A DNA stretch of 64,000 bases from Paralysiella testudinis (GCF_016894345.1 NZ_CP069798.1:2315385-2379384), one strand, 5' to 3'. Positions 1-9,234 are shown, counted from the stretch's first letter. The notes: generated by a model not told the origin, from the letters alone. A program made the numbers and translations.

Positions 1-43
1 TGTTGTGCCGTTATCAAAAATCGGCAATCCATAAAACAGCTTG

Positions 44-80
44 TATAAAGGCTACCTGAAATCTTCAGGCAGCCTTTATA
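44..80 (-). terminator. DUS-type hairpin terminator downstream of mglB
   Basis: A 17-bp stem (44-60 with 64-80) closes over a 3-nt loop. One arm carries AGGCTACCTGAA and the other TTCAGGCAGCCT, so the stem has one mismatch where the two DUS variants differ. It lies just past the mglB stop on the minus strand, the usual place for a DUS-pair terminator in Neisseriaceae. Confidence 0.75.
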
Positions 81-98
81 CACTATCGTTGGCAATAC

Positions 99-1145
99 TT
101 ATTTCAAAAACTGATCCAAATTGCCTTTGTCCACACCCACATACGGAATGCGCACGTTTTTGCCGTCCAGCTTCACCACCGAATTGTGTGACGGGTCTTT
201 GCCTGCGGCCAAATCCACCGACAGCGCATATACTGCCTTGGCTTGGTTGACGCCGTCATTCAACACGGTGCCGGCCAGTTGGTCGGATTTAATCAGCTGT
301 AAAGCTTCGGGCAGTGCGTCCACGCCAAAGGTGGGCAATACCGCGCCTTGGGCTTTCATGGCTTCAATTGCGCCCATGGCCATGGCGTCGTTGTTGGCAA
401 TCACCACTTCGATGTTTTTACCGGTGGGGCCGGAGAGCCACGCCTGCATAATGTCTTTGGCCTTGGCCGCATCCCACATGCCGGTGTCCAGCTGCAACTG
501 CTTGCTCTTCACGCCATCGGCAGTGAGTTTTTCAATCACAAATTTGGTGCGCGCTTCGGCATCGGGATGGCCCGGCTCGCCTTTGAGCAACACATAATCC
601 ACCACGCCGTCTTTATTCAAGTCCCACGCGGCGTTGTCTTTCCATTTTTTGGCAATCAATTCGCCCTGGATTTCGCCCGACTGCTTCGGATCCGCACCCA
701 CATAATAGGCTTTGTCGTAAGCGGCCAGCGCGGCTTCACCCGGGTCTTTATTAAAGAACACCACCGGAATGCCCGCTGCTTTGGCTTTGTTGATTACTGT
801 GGGTGCGGCGGCCGGGTCTACCAAGTTAATCGCCAGCGCTTTAACGCCTTTGGCAATCATCACATCTACTTGGTCGTTTTGTACCGACTGGTTGTTTTGC
901 GAGTCATTCATCAACAATTCGGCGGTTTTGTGGCTGGCCGCTTCGCCTTCCAAGGCTTTGCGCATCAGCGACATAAAATTGTCGTCGTATTTATAGATGG
1001 CCACGCCGATTTTTTCTACTGCAGCCGGTGCTGCGGTGGCAGAAGCAGAGCCGGAAGCCGGTGCTGCCGCTTTATCGCCACCCGAACACGCCGCCAAGCC
1101 CAAAACCACGCTTAATGCCGCTGCCGCTACACTTTTCTTAAACAT
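99..1145 (-). CDS. mglB: Galactose/methyl-galactoside ABC transporter substrate-binding lipoprotein
   Basis: Sugar-binding component of the Mgl galactose importer, expected to be lipid-anchored in the periplasm. Residues 1-20 form a lipoprotein signal with lipobox LAAC, Cys20 being the lipidated residue. The rest is a type I periplasmic-binding fold. A calcium-loop motif of the D-x-N-x-D-G type is followed by [12 protein letters not shown], both typical of MglB. An ATG at 1145 is preferred because AAGGAG lies 7 bases upstream; a TTG at 1151 is the alternative. The ATPase and permease genes are not downstream and may lie beyond the left edge or elsewhere. The gene is divergent from galT, so uptake and catabolism sit together. 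Confidence 0.9.
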   Translation of the reverse strand: MFKKSVAAAALSVVLGLAACSGGDKAAAPASGSASATAAPAAVEKIGVAIYKYDDNFMSLMRKALEGEAASHKTAELLMNDSQNNQSVQNDQVDVMIAKGVKALAINLVDPAAAPTVINKAKAAGIPVVFFNKDPGEAALAAYDKAYYVGADPKQSGEIQGELIAKKWKDNAAWDLNKDGVVDYVLLKGEPGHPDAEARTKFVIEKLTADGVKSKQLQLDTGMWDAAKAKDIMQAWLSGPTGKNIEVVIANNDAMAMGAIEAMKAQGAVLPTFGVDALPEALQLIKSDQLAGTVLNDGVNQAKAVYALSVDLAAGKDPSHNSVVKLDGKNVRIPYVGVDKGNLDQFLK

Positions 1146-1619
1146 CCTCAATCTCCTTGGTATATGGGATACACTTTACAATCCGCTTGGGCTTTTGGGA
1201 ATCTCAAAGTATAGACATCCATTGCAAGCTGCCTTAACGGAATTTTGCGTAGTGTGAAGTTTTTTTGACCATTTGTAAACTGGCTTTTGTGTAAATTTAT
1301 TACAAGCGACTTCAGCGCTAAAAAGCTTATTAACACAGGAATGTTTACCGGCTTGAATTGCTGCAGCGCAATAAAAAACGGCTGTGCCTGCCCGCCATCA
1401 TACTTATATCTGCTTATATCTGCTTAAAACAAGCTCGCTATAGCGGCATTGGCAATACCGCGTACCGTAACACCTAACTCTCAAAACTCTGCTAAACTGT
1501 TATAAAATTACTTCTTTTTAGCCATGCCCCGCCGCCCGTGCTGCGGTAAAATCCACTGCCGCCCACTGCTCTTTGCAGCGCCACAGCGGTTTACACCCCA
1601 CTACATTTTGCAGGCCGCC
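1146..1619. promoter_or_regulatory. Divergent mglB/galT intergenic region
   Basis: This 474-bp non-coding spacer must hold the promoters of both mglB and galT. It contains a tandem 10-bp repeat (CTTATATCTG at 1403-1412 and 1413-1422) and a TATAAAAT box at 1501-1508 that could be a galT -10 element; no good -35 is visible. An open frame continues upstream of the galT start (from 1524) but shows no GalT similarity. No operator can be assigned with certainty. Confidence 0.35.
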
Positions 1620-2687
1620 ATGATTGCTTTTGATCCCACCGAACACCCGCACCGACGCTACAACCCATTGGCAGACCAATGGATTTTGGTTTCACCCCAC
1701 CGCGCCAAGCGCCCGTGGCAAGGCCAGCAGGAAGCCGCCGACAACACCCAGATCCTCGCCCACGATGCCCATTGCTATTTGTGCGCCGGCAATACCCGCA
1801 TCAACGGCGAAATCAATCCGCACTACGAGGGGCCGTTTGTGTTTACCAACGACTTCTCCGCTCTGCTGCCAAACACCCCCGCCAGCACCGCACCGAGCCA
1901 TCCCTTGTTTCAACAGCAAGCCGTGCGCGGCGTGAGCCGGGTAATCTGTTTCTCGCCCGACCACAGCAAAACCCTGCCCGAGCTGAGCTTGGCCCAAATC
2001 GAAGCCTTAATACAGGTATGGCAGCAGCAAAGCGCCGAATTGGGGCAGCAATACCGCTGGGTGCAGATTTTTGAAAACAAAGGTGCGGTAATGGGCTGCT
2101 CCAATCCGCATCCGCACGGCCAAATCTGGGCAAGCAACTTTCTGCCCGACCTGCCCGCACGCGCCGATGCCATGCAGCAGCAATACTGGCAACAGCACGG
2201 CAGCAATCTGTTGTTGGATTATGTGCAGCAAGAATTGGCACAGCGCGAGCGCATCGTGGTGGAAACCGAGCATTGGCTGGCCGTGGTGCCGTATTGGGCG
2301 GCGTGGCCGTTTGAAACCCTGCTGCTACCCAAAGCAGCGGTAGAGCGCATCACCGAGCTTAGCCCCGCGCAAAGCACCGACTTAGCACGGGCCTTGCAAC
2401 AGCTCACCATCCGCTACGACAATCTGTTTCACACCCGCTTCCCCTACTCTATGGGCTGGCACGGCGCGCCGTTTGATGGCAATCATCAGCCGCACTGGCA
2501 GCTGCACGCCCATTTTTATCCACCGCTGCTGCGCTCGGCCAGCGTACGCAAATTTATGGTGGGCTATGAAATGCTGGCCGAAGCCCAGCGCGACCTCACC
2601 CCGGAGCAAGCCGCCGCCCAACTGGCCGCCTGTGCCGATATTCATTACCGCCGGCAATCTGAATCAGGCATCAATTCGGATTATTGA
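1620..2687 (+). CDS. galT: Galactose-1-phosphate uridylyltransferase
   Basis: Leloir-pathway enzyme that exchanges galactose-1-phosphate with UDP-glucose to give UDP-galactose and glucose-1-phosphate. The protein is 355 aa, near the E. coli length. The N-terminus HPHRRYNPL and [15 protein letters not shown] match the family and fix the ATG at 1620; the 32 in-frame codons upstream are not GalT-like. The active-site HPHGQIW is at residues 164-170, with nucleophile His166. Cys52 and Cys55 (CYLC) correspond to the metal site. A DUS hairpin separates it from galK, 95 bp downstream. Confidence 0.95.
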   Translation: MIAFDPTEHPHRRYNPLADQWILVSPHRAKRPWQGQQEAADNTQILAHDAHCYLCAGNTRINGEINPHYEGPFVFTNDFSALLPNTPASTAPSHPLFQQQAVRGVSRVICFSPDHSKTLPELSLAQIEALIQVWQQQSAELGQQYRWVQIFENKGAVMGCSNPHPHGQIWASNFLPDLPARADAMQQQYWQQHGSNLLLDYVQQELAQRERIVVETEHWLAVVPYWAAWPFETLLLPKAAVERITELSPAQSTDLARALQQLTIRYDNLFHTRFPYSMGWHGAPFDGNHQPHWQLHAHFYPPLLRSASVRKFMVGYEMLAEAQRDLTPEQAAAQLAACADIHYRRQSESGINSDY

Positions 2688-2726
2688 ATTCAACATCAGC
2701 TTAAAAAAACAGATGCTTCTATTAAC

Positions 2727-2757
2727 GCTGCCTGAAATCTTTTCAGGCAGCCTTTAA
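2727..2757 (+). terminator. DUS-pair hairpin between galT and galK
   Basis: GCTGCCTGAAA (2727-2737) and its complement (2741-2751) form an 11-bp stem with a 3-nt loop, followed by TTT. It could attenuate read-through from galT into galK. Confidence 0.65.
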
Positions 2758-2782
2758 ACCTCTAAATACCAATCCAAATACC

Positions 2783-3931
2783 ATGACCCACACCCTAGCC
2801 CACATCTTTACCCAACAATTCGGCCACGCCCCCACCCTCACCGTGCGTGCGCCCGGCCGCGTCAACCTGATTGGCGAGCACACCGACTACAACGACGGCT
2901 TTGTGCTGCCTTGCGCCATCGACTTTGCCGCCCACATCGCCATTGCCGCCAACGGCAGCCAAACCGTGCGCGTGTATGCCGCCGATTATGCCGCACACGA
3001 TGAATTTGCCTTGAGCGGCGAAATGAGCGCCAGCCCGCAGCAATGGGCGCAATACGTGCGCGGCGTGGTGTGGGCATTGGCCGAGCAAGGCTTCAAGCTC
3101 CCTGAAGGGGTCAACATCGCCATCAGCGGCAACGTGCCACAAGGCGCAGGCTTAAGCTCCTCGGCGGCGCTGGAAGTGGGCGTGGCCAAAGCCTTGCAGG
3201 CGCTGTTTGATTGGCCGCTCAACGAAACCGAGCTGGCGCTGATTGCCCAGCGCGCCGAAAACGCCTTTGTTGGCTGCCAATGCGGCATTATGGACCAGCT
3301 CGCCAGCGCCCGCGGCGTGGCCGGGCACGCCCTCTTGATCGACTGCCGCAGCCTCGAAACCACCCCCATTCCCATGCCCGCCGATTTGGCGGTGCTGATA
3401 GTGCATTCCAACGTGCAGCGCGGGCTGGTGGGCAGCGAATACAACACCCGCCGCGCCCAATGTCAAACCGCCGCCGCCTATTTTCACGCCGCCGCGCTGC
3501 GCGATGTAGACATGGCGCAATGGCAGGCACAACACTCCGGCTTGGATGCCGTGGCCGCTCGCCGCGCCCGATATATTATTCAAGAAAACCAACGCACCCT
3601 CGATGCCGCCACCGCCCTGCGCCAAGGCGACACCGCCGCCCTATCGCGCCTAATGGCCGCAAGCCACGCCGGCATGAAAACCGAATTTGAAATCACCCAT
3701 CCGGCCGTAGATTGCCTGGTGGAGCTGATGGCGGAAATCATCGGCGAGCAAGGCGGCGTACGCATGACCGGCGGCGGCTTCGGCGGCTGCGTGGTGGCAC
3801 TGCTACCGCACACACTCGTGCCCGCCGTAACCGCCCACATCAACGCCCACTACCACGCCCGCACCGGCCTACACGAAACCGTGTTTGTGTGCACCCCGCA
3901 AGCGGGCGTAGCCGCCAGCTTGGTGGCTTAA
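2783..3931 (+). CDS. galK: Galactokinase
   Basis: ATP-dependent phosphorylation of alpha-D-galactose at C1, the step before GalT. All three GHMP-kinase motifs are present: GRVNLIGEHTDYNDGF at residues 25-40, the ATP loop PQGAGLSSSAAL at 119-130, and the C-terminal RMTGGGFGGC. At 382 aa it equals E. coli GalK in length. The start is the first ATG after the upstream hairpin; no strong Shine-Dalgarno precedes it. No galE or galM is visible nearby. Confidence 0.96.
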   Translation: MTHTLAHIFTQQFGHAPTLTVRAPGRVNLIGEHTDYNDGFVLPCAIDFAAHIAIAANGSQTVRVYAADYAAHDEFALSGEMSASPQQWAQYVRGVVWALAEQGFKLPEGVNIAISGNVPQGAGLSSSAALEVGVAKALQALFDWPLNETELALIAQRAENAFVGCQCGIMDQLASARGVAGHALLIDCRSLETTPIPMPADLAVLIVHSNVQRGLVGSEYNTRRAQCQTAAAYFHAAALRDVDMAQWQAQHSGLDAVAARRARYIIQENQRTLDAATALRQGDTAALSRLMAASHAGMKTEFEITHPAVDCLVELMAEIIGEQGGVRMTGGGFGGCVVALLPHTLVPAVTAHINAHYHARTGLHETVFVCTPQAGVAASLVA

Positions 3932-3956
3932 CGCACCCTTCAACGCTATGAATAAT

Positions 3957-3994
3957 AAGGCTGCCTGAAAATATGTTTTCAGGCAGCCTTTTAT
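3957..3994. terminator. DUS-pair terminator after galK
   Basis: A perfect 15-bp inverted repeat (3957-3971 with 3976-3990) contains AGGCTGCCTGAA on each arm, has a 4-nt loop, and is followed by T residues. Confidence 0.85.
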
Positions 3995-4100
3995 TGGAAA
4001 ACATCTTGAATACATTGGCGGGAATGGATGCTAAAACCTAAATTTCTTTAAATGCCTGAGCCACTCTTTCCACCTCACACCGCTTCAGGCAGCCTTTTGC

Positions 4101-4256
4101 TTACTTGGCAACTTTCTGATTATTGGCCGCATTGCCCGAATAAGCAAACAGCGGCGCTTTCAAAGCAAACGCAAATGTTTCCGCATCCACAATGCCGACC
4201 ACATGGCGGCTATCGTAAAGTTGCAGTAGAAACCCGGCCATTTCCTTATCGCTCAC
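4101..4256 (-). CDS. Small hypothetical protein coupled to alkB
   Basis: A 51-residue reading frame from a GTG at 4256 that overlaps the alkB stop by 4 bp (GTGA), which suggests translational coupling. An internal ATG at 4241 is an alternative start. The product is mixed polar and hydrophobic with no signal peptide or recognised motif. Codon use looks like its neighbours. A single DUS lies just beyond its stop. It may be a real accessory ORF of the ada-alkB operon or the tail of a larger gene that has decayed. I do not recognise the family. Confidence 0.4.
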   Translation of the reverse strand: MSDKEMAGFLLQLYDSRHVVGIVDAETFAFALKAPLFAYSGNAANNQKVAK

Positions 4257-4879
4257 CTCGCCATCACCCGAAACGTCAAACTCACCCTCGGCGCGTGCAC
4301 TTTGGTGCTTTTCATCACCGCGTGCAGCCAGTGGCGCTGGGTGTTGCCGCGCATCACGATAAGCTGGCCGTGTTGCAGCAGCATTTCGCGTTTTTCCTGC
4401 GTGCGTTTGTGTTTGAAGGCGAATTTGCGGGTGGCGCCTAAGCTCACGGAGGCGATGGCGCTGCCCGGTGCCAGCTCTTTTTCGTCGTCGCTGTGCCACG
4501 CCATGCCTTGGCTGCCGTCTGAATAAAGGTTGAGCAGGCAGGAATTGAATTGCGTGGGGCTAACGGCGGCGAGCTGGGTTTCTACGGCGTGTTTGATGTC
4601 GAGCAGCAGCGGATGCCATAAAAGTGCGGTGCGGCGGATGCCGGAATAGGTGTAGGAAAACGCGCGTTCGCCATACCACGCCACTTGGCGCGCGGTGGTG
4701 CGGTGTTGGCCGAACACCACCGCTTCATCGTGCCGCCAGGCGATTTGCGCCAGCAAGGTGCGCAGATAAACATCTGCTTGTGCAGCTGGGAACACGATAC
4801 CGTAATCATTTACCGTGCCGTCGTAGGGCAGCAGATTATCGCTTGGCTGCGGCGCGAAGCCGAATAAATCCGCCATCAT
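4253..4879 (-). CDS. alkB: AlkB-like 2-oxoglutarate/Fe(II) DNA dioxygenase
   Basis: Predicted oxidative demethylase that repairs 1-methyladenine and 3-methylcytosine in DNA, using Fe(II) and 2-oxoglutarate. The 208-aa protein has the iron ligands His129-x-Asp131 (WHSDD) and distal His186 (HWLHAV), and a 2-oxoglutarate-binding arginine near 198 or 204 (PRVSLTFR). The layout resembles the ALKBH2/3 type. The start at 4879 gives an ATGA overlap with the ada-like gene upstream, so the two are co-translated. A longer upstream in-frame extension lies inside the ada-like gene and is rejected. It carries a GCCGTCTGAA DUS at 4514-4523, unlike most flanking genes. Confidence 0.88.
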   Translation of the reverse strand: MMADLFGFAPQPSDNLLPYDGTVNDYGIVFPAAQADVYLRTLLAQIAWRHDEAVVFGQHRTTARQVAWYGERAFSYTYSGIRRTALLWHPLLLDIKHAVETQLAAVSPTQFNSCLLNLYSDGSQGMAWHSDDEKELAPGSAIASVSLGATRKFAFKHKRTQEKREMLLQHGQLIVMRGNTQRHWLHAVMKSTKVHAPRVSLTFRVMAR

Positions 4880-5712
4880 TCCGCCGCCTGTGTCGGTGCC
4901 AATTCTTTGGCCAACAAAGCCATTTTGCGGCCGCGCTGCCAGCGGTAGCCGCCGATGATGCCACTTTCGCGAATCACACGGTGGCAGGGAATCAGCACCG
5001 CCACCGGATTGCTGCCCACCGCGCTGCCCACGGCTCGGGCGGCGTTGGTTTGGCCGATGGCTTCGGCGATGCTGCCATAGCTTTTCAGGCAGCCTGAAGG
5101 AATCTGCAGCAGCGCCTGCCACACTTTAAGTTGAAACGGCGTGCCTTTTAAATGCAGCGGCACCGTGTCGGGCGTGCCCCCGCCAAACACCGCCAAGGCG
5201 CGCGCGTGCAAAGGGTGGGCTTGCGGCACCCGCTCGGCAGCGGGATATTCCGCCGCCAAATCGGCCAAAGCCTGCGCGCGCTCATCGGCAAACGCCATAA
5301 AACACACGCCTTTTGCCGTGGCCGCCACCAACACTTCGCCAAACGGCGTGGGCGCAAACGCATAATCGATGCGCAGGCCGGCGCCGCCGCTTTTGTATTC
5401 GCCCGGCGTCATCCCCTCGATGTGCACAAACAAATCATGCAGGCGCCCACCGCCCGAAAGCCCCGCCTGCCACGCCGCTTCCTGCACGCTGCCTTGCTGC
5501 TGCAACACCTGTTTGGCATGTTTGATGCTGATGTGCTGCAACATTTTTTTCGGGCTCACCCCCGCCCACGCCTGAAACTGACGCTGCAAATGCGCCGCAC
5601 TCACATGCACTTGCGCCGCCACCGCCGCCAACGAAGGCTGCTCGTGCGCATGGTCGTAAAGGTATTCAATGGCCGCCGCCATACGGGCAAATTGGATTTG
5701 TTCGCTGTTCAT
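4876..5712 (-). CDS. ada: Ada-like AraC regulator / O6-alkylguanine-DNA methyltransferase
   Basis: A two-domain protein of 278 aa. Residues about 8-107 form an AraC-type helix-turn-helix pair. Residues about 114-270 form an O6-methylguanine methyltransferase with the suicide motif PCHRV at 242-246 (acceptor Cys243). The N-terminal zinc domain that senses methyl-phosphotriesters in E. coli Ada is missing, so activation by that route is not expected. It heads an operon with alkB, consistent with an adaptive response to alkylation. Confidence 0.88.
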   Translation of the reverse strand: MNSEQIQFARMAAAIEYLYDHAHEQPSLAAVAAQVHVSAAHLQRQFQAWAGVSPKKMLQHISIKHAKQVLQQQGSVQEAAWQAGLSGGGRLHDLFVHIEGMTPGEYKSGGAGLRIDYAFAPTPFGEVLVAATAKGVCFMAFADERAQALADLAAEYPAAERVPQAHPLHARALAVFGGGTPDTVPLHLKGTPFQLKVWQALLQIPSGCLKSYGSIAEAIGQTNAARAVGSAVGSNPVAVLIPCHRVIRESGIIGGYRWQRGRKMALLAKELAPTQAAE

Positions 5713-5784
5713 CGTGTGGCTCCTACTTTTTATTTAAGGCCATGCTAAAACAAATTCAAAATGGAAACGACCCGATTCTTGCGG

Positions 5785-5800
5785 TTTTGATTAACAAGGC
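5785..5800 (+). repeat. Left direct repeat flanking the RM island
   Basis: TTTTGATTAACAAGGC is repeated perfectly at 16483-16498 on the other side of the restriction-modification and fic block. It runs directly into an AGGCCGTCTGAA uptake sequence (5797-5808). Confidence 0.7.
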
Positions 5801-5848
5801 CGTCTGAAAATTATATCCATGCAGTAGAAGAAAAATAGTAAAAAATCG

Positions 5849-5877
5849 TTGCATCCGAAATGTTATTCAATTATGAT
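5849..5877 (+). promoter_or_regulatory. Candidate promoter of the RM operon
   Basis: TTGCAT (5849-5854) and TATGAT (5872-5877) are separated by 17 bp, a good sigma-70 pair. It lies 38 bp upstream of the first ORF of the restriction-modification operon, whose genes then mostly overlap or abut down to rhuM/hsdS. Confidence 0.6.
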
Positions 5878-5915
5878 TTTTTCCGTATTAAACCTACAGA
5901 TTAACGGATAAACCC

Positions 5916-6518
5916 ATGACCAAACTTTGCCGTTTAGGCGAAATTACCGATATTCACACCGGTTTCACTTTTCGCGGCAAGGTCGAGGAAGCGCCTGACG
6001 GCAATGCCCATATTGTGCAAATCAAAGATGCGCGCAGCCATTGGGAACACCGGCTCGGCAGCCATATCGACATCCACAGCCTGCCGAAAATCCATTGGCA
6101 GGGTAAATCTTATGCCCGTTCAGGCAGTGTGTTATTGCCGTCTCGAGGGGAATATCTGCGGGCGAGCTGTTTGCAGGCGGACGACGGCAATGCCAGCCCT
6201 GTCGTGGCCAGCAGCCAGTTTTTTGTGATTAACCCAAAAAGTGCGGTATTGCCCGAATACCTTTGCTGGTTACTCAATCAGCCGGCGATTCAAAACCGCT
6301 TACAGCACGACAGCCGCGGCAGCAATATTCCTATGCTGGGTATCGGGCAGATTAACGAATTACGGCTGCCGATAGCGCCTGTAAACACCCAAACACACAT
6401 TGTGGCACTGGTGCATTTAGCGGAACAAGAACAACAAACCGCCGCACAACTACAGCAAAACCGCCAAACCCTTTTCCAAGGCATCTATCAGCATTTAATC
6501 AAGGAAAGCCAATCATGA
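5916..6518 (+). CDS. Half-size type I specificity-like protein (single TRD)
   Basis: A 200-aa protein resembling one target-recognition domain plus one conserved helix of a type I HsdS. The N-terminus LGEITDIHTGFTFRG and the tail (LAEQEQQTAAQLQQNRQTLFQGI) fit the end-of-TRD and spacer-helix pattern. It overlaps hsdM by 4 bp (ATGA), so it is coupled to the methylase. A full-length hsdS of 409 aa lies downstream in the same cluster. Half-size S proteins can dimerise in IC-type systems (known for truncated family members), so this could provide a second, palindromic specificity; it could also be a modulator. Function is inferred. Confidence 0.7.
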   Translation: MTKLCRLGEITDIHTGFTFRGKVEEAPDGNAHIVQIKDARSHWEHRLGSHIDIHSLPKIHWQGKSYARSGSVLLPSRGEYLRASCLQADDGNASPVVASSQFFVINPKSAVLPEYLCWLLNQPAIQNRLQHDSRGSNIPMLGIGQINELRLPIAPVNTQTHIVALVHLAEQEQQTAAQLQQNRQTLFQGIYQHLIKESQS

Positions 6519-8050
6519 CCAGTCAAACCCAAGCCAACAACATCAACCAAGATAGCATCAACGACACTGTGTGGGCGGCCTGCGACACCTTTCGCGGCAC
6601 GATTAGCGCGGACACTTATAAAGATTTCATCTTGACCATGCTGTTTTTGAAATACATCTCCGATGTGTGGCAAGACCACTATGAAAATTATCAAAAGCAA
6701 TACGGCAACGAACCCGAATTGATTGCCGAAATGATGAAAAACGAGCGTTTTGTATTGCCGCAAAGCGCCAATTTTTACACCCTGTACAACCACCGACACG
6801 AGCCGGGCAACGGCGAGCGCATCGATCAGGCACTGCACGCCATCGAAGAAGCCAACGGCAGCAAACTCAAAGACGGCAGCAACAGCGTGTTCCAGGATAT
6901 TTCGTTCAACACCGACAAACTTGGTGAAGAAAAGCAAAAAAATATTGTGCTCAGAATGCTGCTGGAAGACTTCGCCAAACCCGAACTTAACCTCAAGCCC
7001 AGCCGCATCGGCGGGTTGGACGTGATTGGCAATGCCTATGAATATCTGATTAAAAAATTTGCCGCCGGCGGCGGACAAAAAGCGGGCGAATTCTATACCC
7101 CGCCCGAAGTTTCCGAGCTGCTTGCCGTGTTGCTTGATCCGCAGGCAGGCGACAGCATTTGCGACCCCGCTTGCGGTTCGGGCAGCCTGTTGATGAAGTG
7201 CGGTCAAAAAGTCGTACAAAACCACAGCAGCAAAAGTTACGCTCTTTACGGGCAAGAAGCCATCGGCTCAACCTGGTCGCTCGCTAAAATGAATATGTTT
7301 TTGCACGGCGAAGACAACCATAAAATCGAATGGGGCGACACCATACGCAATCCCAAATTGCTCGATAGCCACGGCAATTTATTGCATTTCGATATCGTGA
7401 CCGCCAACCCGCCGTTTTCACTCGACAAATGGGGGCACGACGAAGCCGAACACGATCCCCACCACCGTTTCCGCCGAGGCATACCGCCTAAAACCAAAGG
7501 GGATTACGCCTTTATCCTGCACATGATAGAAACCCTCAAAGCCAACAGCGGCCGAATGGGCGTGGTGGTGCCGCACGGCGTGCTGTTTCGTGGTGCGGGC
7601 GAGGGAAAAATCCGCCAAAAGCTGATAGAGGAAAACCTGCTCGATGCCGTGATCGGGCTACCTGAAAAACTGTTTTACGGCACCGGCATTCCTGCCGCCA
7701 TTCTGATCTTTAAAAAGCAAAAAGCCGATAAAAGCGTGCTGTTTATCGATGCTTCACGGGATTACCAACCCGGCAAAAACCAAAATATGCTCACCCAAAC
7801 GCAGATTGCCAACATCGCCACTGCCTATCAAAACCGCCAAAGCGCAGACAAATATGCCCACCTTGCCACGCTTGAAGAAATTGCGGCCAACGGCTACAAC
7901 CTCAACATTCCCCGTTATGTCGATACCTTTGAAGCCGAAGCCGAAATCGACTTAACTGCCGTGCGCGCCGAGCGGGCGCAGCTTCAAGCCCGCTTGAGCG
8001 AACTGGAAAATGAAATGGCCGGCTACCTGAAGGAATTGGGCTATGAATAA
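6515..8050 (+). CDS. hsdM: Type I restriction-modification DNA methyltransferase subunit
   Basis: N6-adenine methyltransferase of a type I system, which transfers methyl from S-adenosylmethionine as part of an M2S complex. The 511-aa protein has an N-terminal HsdM helical domain, the AdoMet-binding motif DPACGSG at 217-223, and the catalytic NPPF at 298-301. Length and motif spacing resemble the IC subtype (EcoR124-like). Its start overlaps the half-S gene and its 3' end overlaps the start of a rhuM remnant. Confidence 0.95.
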   Translation: MTSQTQANNINQDSINDTVWAACDTFRGTISADTYKDFILTMLFLKYISDVWQDHYENYQKQYGNEPELIAEMMKNERFVLPQSANFYTLYNHRHEPGNGERIDQALHAIEEANGSKLKDGSNSVFQDISFNTDKLGEEKQKNIVLRMLLEDFAKPELNLKPSRIGGLDVIGNAYEYLIKKFAAGGGQKAGEFYTPPEVSELLAVLLDPQAGDSICDPACGSGSLLMKCGQKVVQNHSSKSYALYGQEAIGSTWSLAKMNMFLHGEDNHKIEWGDTIRNPKLLDSHGNLLHFDIVTANPPFSLDKWGHDEAEHDPHHRFRRGIPPKTKGDYAFILHMIETLKANSGRMGVVVPHGVLFRGAGEGKIRQKLIEENLLDAVIGLPEKLFYGTGIPAAILIFKKQKADKSVLFIDASRDYQPGKNQNMLTQTQIANIATAYQNRQSADKYAHLATLEEIAANGYNLNIPRYVDTFEAEAEIDLTAVRAERAQLQARLSELENEMAGYLKELGYE

Positions 8051-8225
8051 GCCAATCATCATCTACAACACCGAAGATGGCAGAGCGGCAATTTCCCTGC
8101 ATTTGCAGAATGAGACGGTATGGTTATCGCTAGACCAAATGGAAAAGAAAGTTACAACGGAATATCAAAAATTCCAAGCCAAAACCTTGAGCAAACCGCC
8201 GAAAAAGCAAAATAAAACGGGATAG
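8043..8225 (+). pseudogene. RhuM-family remnant with internal deletion
   Basis: The first 33 or so residues (IIIYNTEDGRAAISLHLQ, then ETVWLSLDQM) match the N-terminus of RhuM-like proteins. The frame then jumps to a lysine-rich tail (VTTEYQKFQAKTLS) that looks like the far C-terminus of a similar protein, leaving only 60 aa. An internal deletion is the simplest explanation. An intact, divergent rhuM follows 5 bp downstream, so this position may once have held a different rhuM allele. Confidence 0.6.
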
Positions 8226-8229
8226 AAAC

Positions 8230-9234
8230 ATGAACAACATCAAACCCAACGAAATCCAATTCCTGATTTATGACGAGGGGCAAGCCGAAGTATTGGCGCA
8301 AGACGAAACCCTGTGGGCAACACAAAAAAGCATTGCCGAATTGTTTTGTGTCAGCGTGCCGACGATTAATGAACACTTGAAAAATATCTTTGAAAGCGGC
8401 GAATTAGCACAAAATTCAACTATTCGGAAATTCCGAATAGTTCGCCAAGAAGGCAGCAGACAAGTCACACGAGAGCTAGAACATTACAACCTCGATGCCA
8501 TCATCTCCGTCGGCTACCGTGTCAATTCGCAAAAAGCCACCAAATTCCGCATTTGGGCGACAGGCATATTAAAAGACTATATCCAAAAAGGCTTTGTGAT
8601 TGATGTCGAGCGCATGAAACGGGGCGAAAACGCGTTTGGTGCAGACTATTTCCGTGAATTACTCGAAACAGTCCGCTCCATTCGAGCCAGCGAACGGCGT
8701 GTATGGCAGCAAATTACCGATATTTTTGCCGAAATTTCCTACGATTACGACAAAAACGCCGGCATTACCCAAGAATTTTATGCTGGGGTGCAAAACAAAT
8801 TCCACTACGCCATCACAGGGCAAACCGCCGCTGAAATTATTTATACCCATGCCGACCAGTCCAAAGAACACATGGGGCTGACCACATGGAAAAACGCGCC
8901 CGATGGGCGGATATTGCAATCCGATGTGGTGGTGGCGAAAAACTACCTATCTGAAGCAGAAATCAAAAAACTTGAACGCAGCGTATCCGCCTATTTTGAT
9001 TATGTGGAGCGTTTATTAGAAGACGGGCATTTATTGGGCATGGCAGATTTTGCCAAAAGCATTGATGAATTTTTGACCTTTAACCGCTACGACATTCTGC
9101 CGCACAAAGGCAAAATCAGCCAAAAACAAGCCACACAAAGAGCGGTTGGCGAATATCAGGCATTCAACAAACAGCAAAAAATTACCTCGGATTTTGATAA
9201 AGCCGTAAAACGCATTCAGGGGGATAAAAAATGA
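8230..9234 (+). CDS. rhuM: RhuM-family protein of the RM operon
   Basis: A 334-aa protein of the virulence RhuM family, named for a Salmonella pathogenicity-island gene; its biochemical role is unknown. A helix-turn-helix-like N-terminal region (about residues 30-55, TQKSIAELFCVSVPTINEHL) is followed by the family signature LDAIISVGYRVNS and FRIWATGILKDYIQKGF. RhuM genes are often found between hsdM and hsdS of type I systems, exactly the position here, so a regulatory or accessory defence role is likely. It overlaps hsdS by 4 bp. Confidence 0.82.
   Translation: MNNIKPNEIQFLIYDEGQAEVLAQDETLWATQKSIAELFCVSVPTINEHLKNIFESGELAQNSTIRKFRIVRQEGSRQVTRELEHYNLDAIISVGYRVNSQKATKFRIWATGILKDYIQKGFVIDVERMKRGENAFGADYFRELLETVRSIRASERRVWQQITDIFAEISYDYDKNAGITQEFYAGVQNKFHYAITGQTAAEIIYTHADQSKEHMGLTTWKNAPDGRILQSDVVVAKNYLSEAEIKKLERSVSAYFDYVERLLEDGHLLGMADFAKSIDEFLTFNRYDILPHKGKISQKQATQRAVGEYQAFNKQQKITSDFDKAVKRIQGDKK

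Noticed and set aside
1524..1619. In-frame upstream extension of galT
   Set aside because: The added 32 residues lack GalT similarity; the known N-terminus begins at 1620.
4101..4499. EF-hand-like DVSGDGEVSDKE in a longer minus-strand frame
   Set aside because: The acidic stretch lies in the region overlapping alkB in another frame; only the part after the alkB stop looks like its own ORF.
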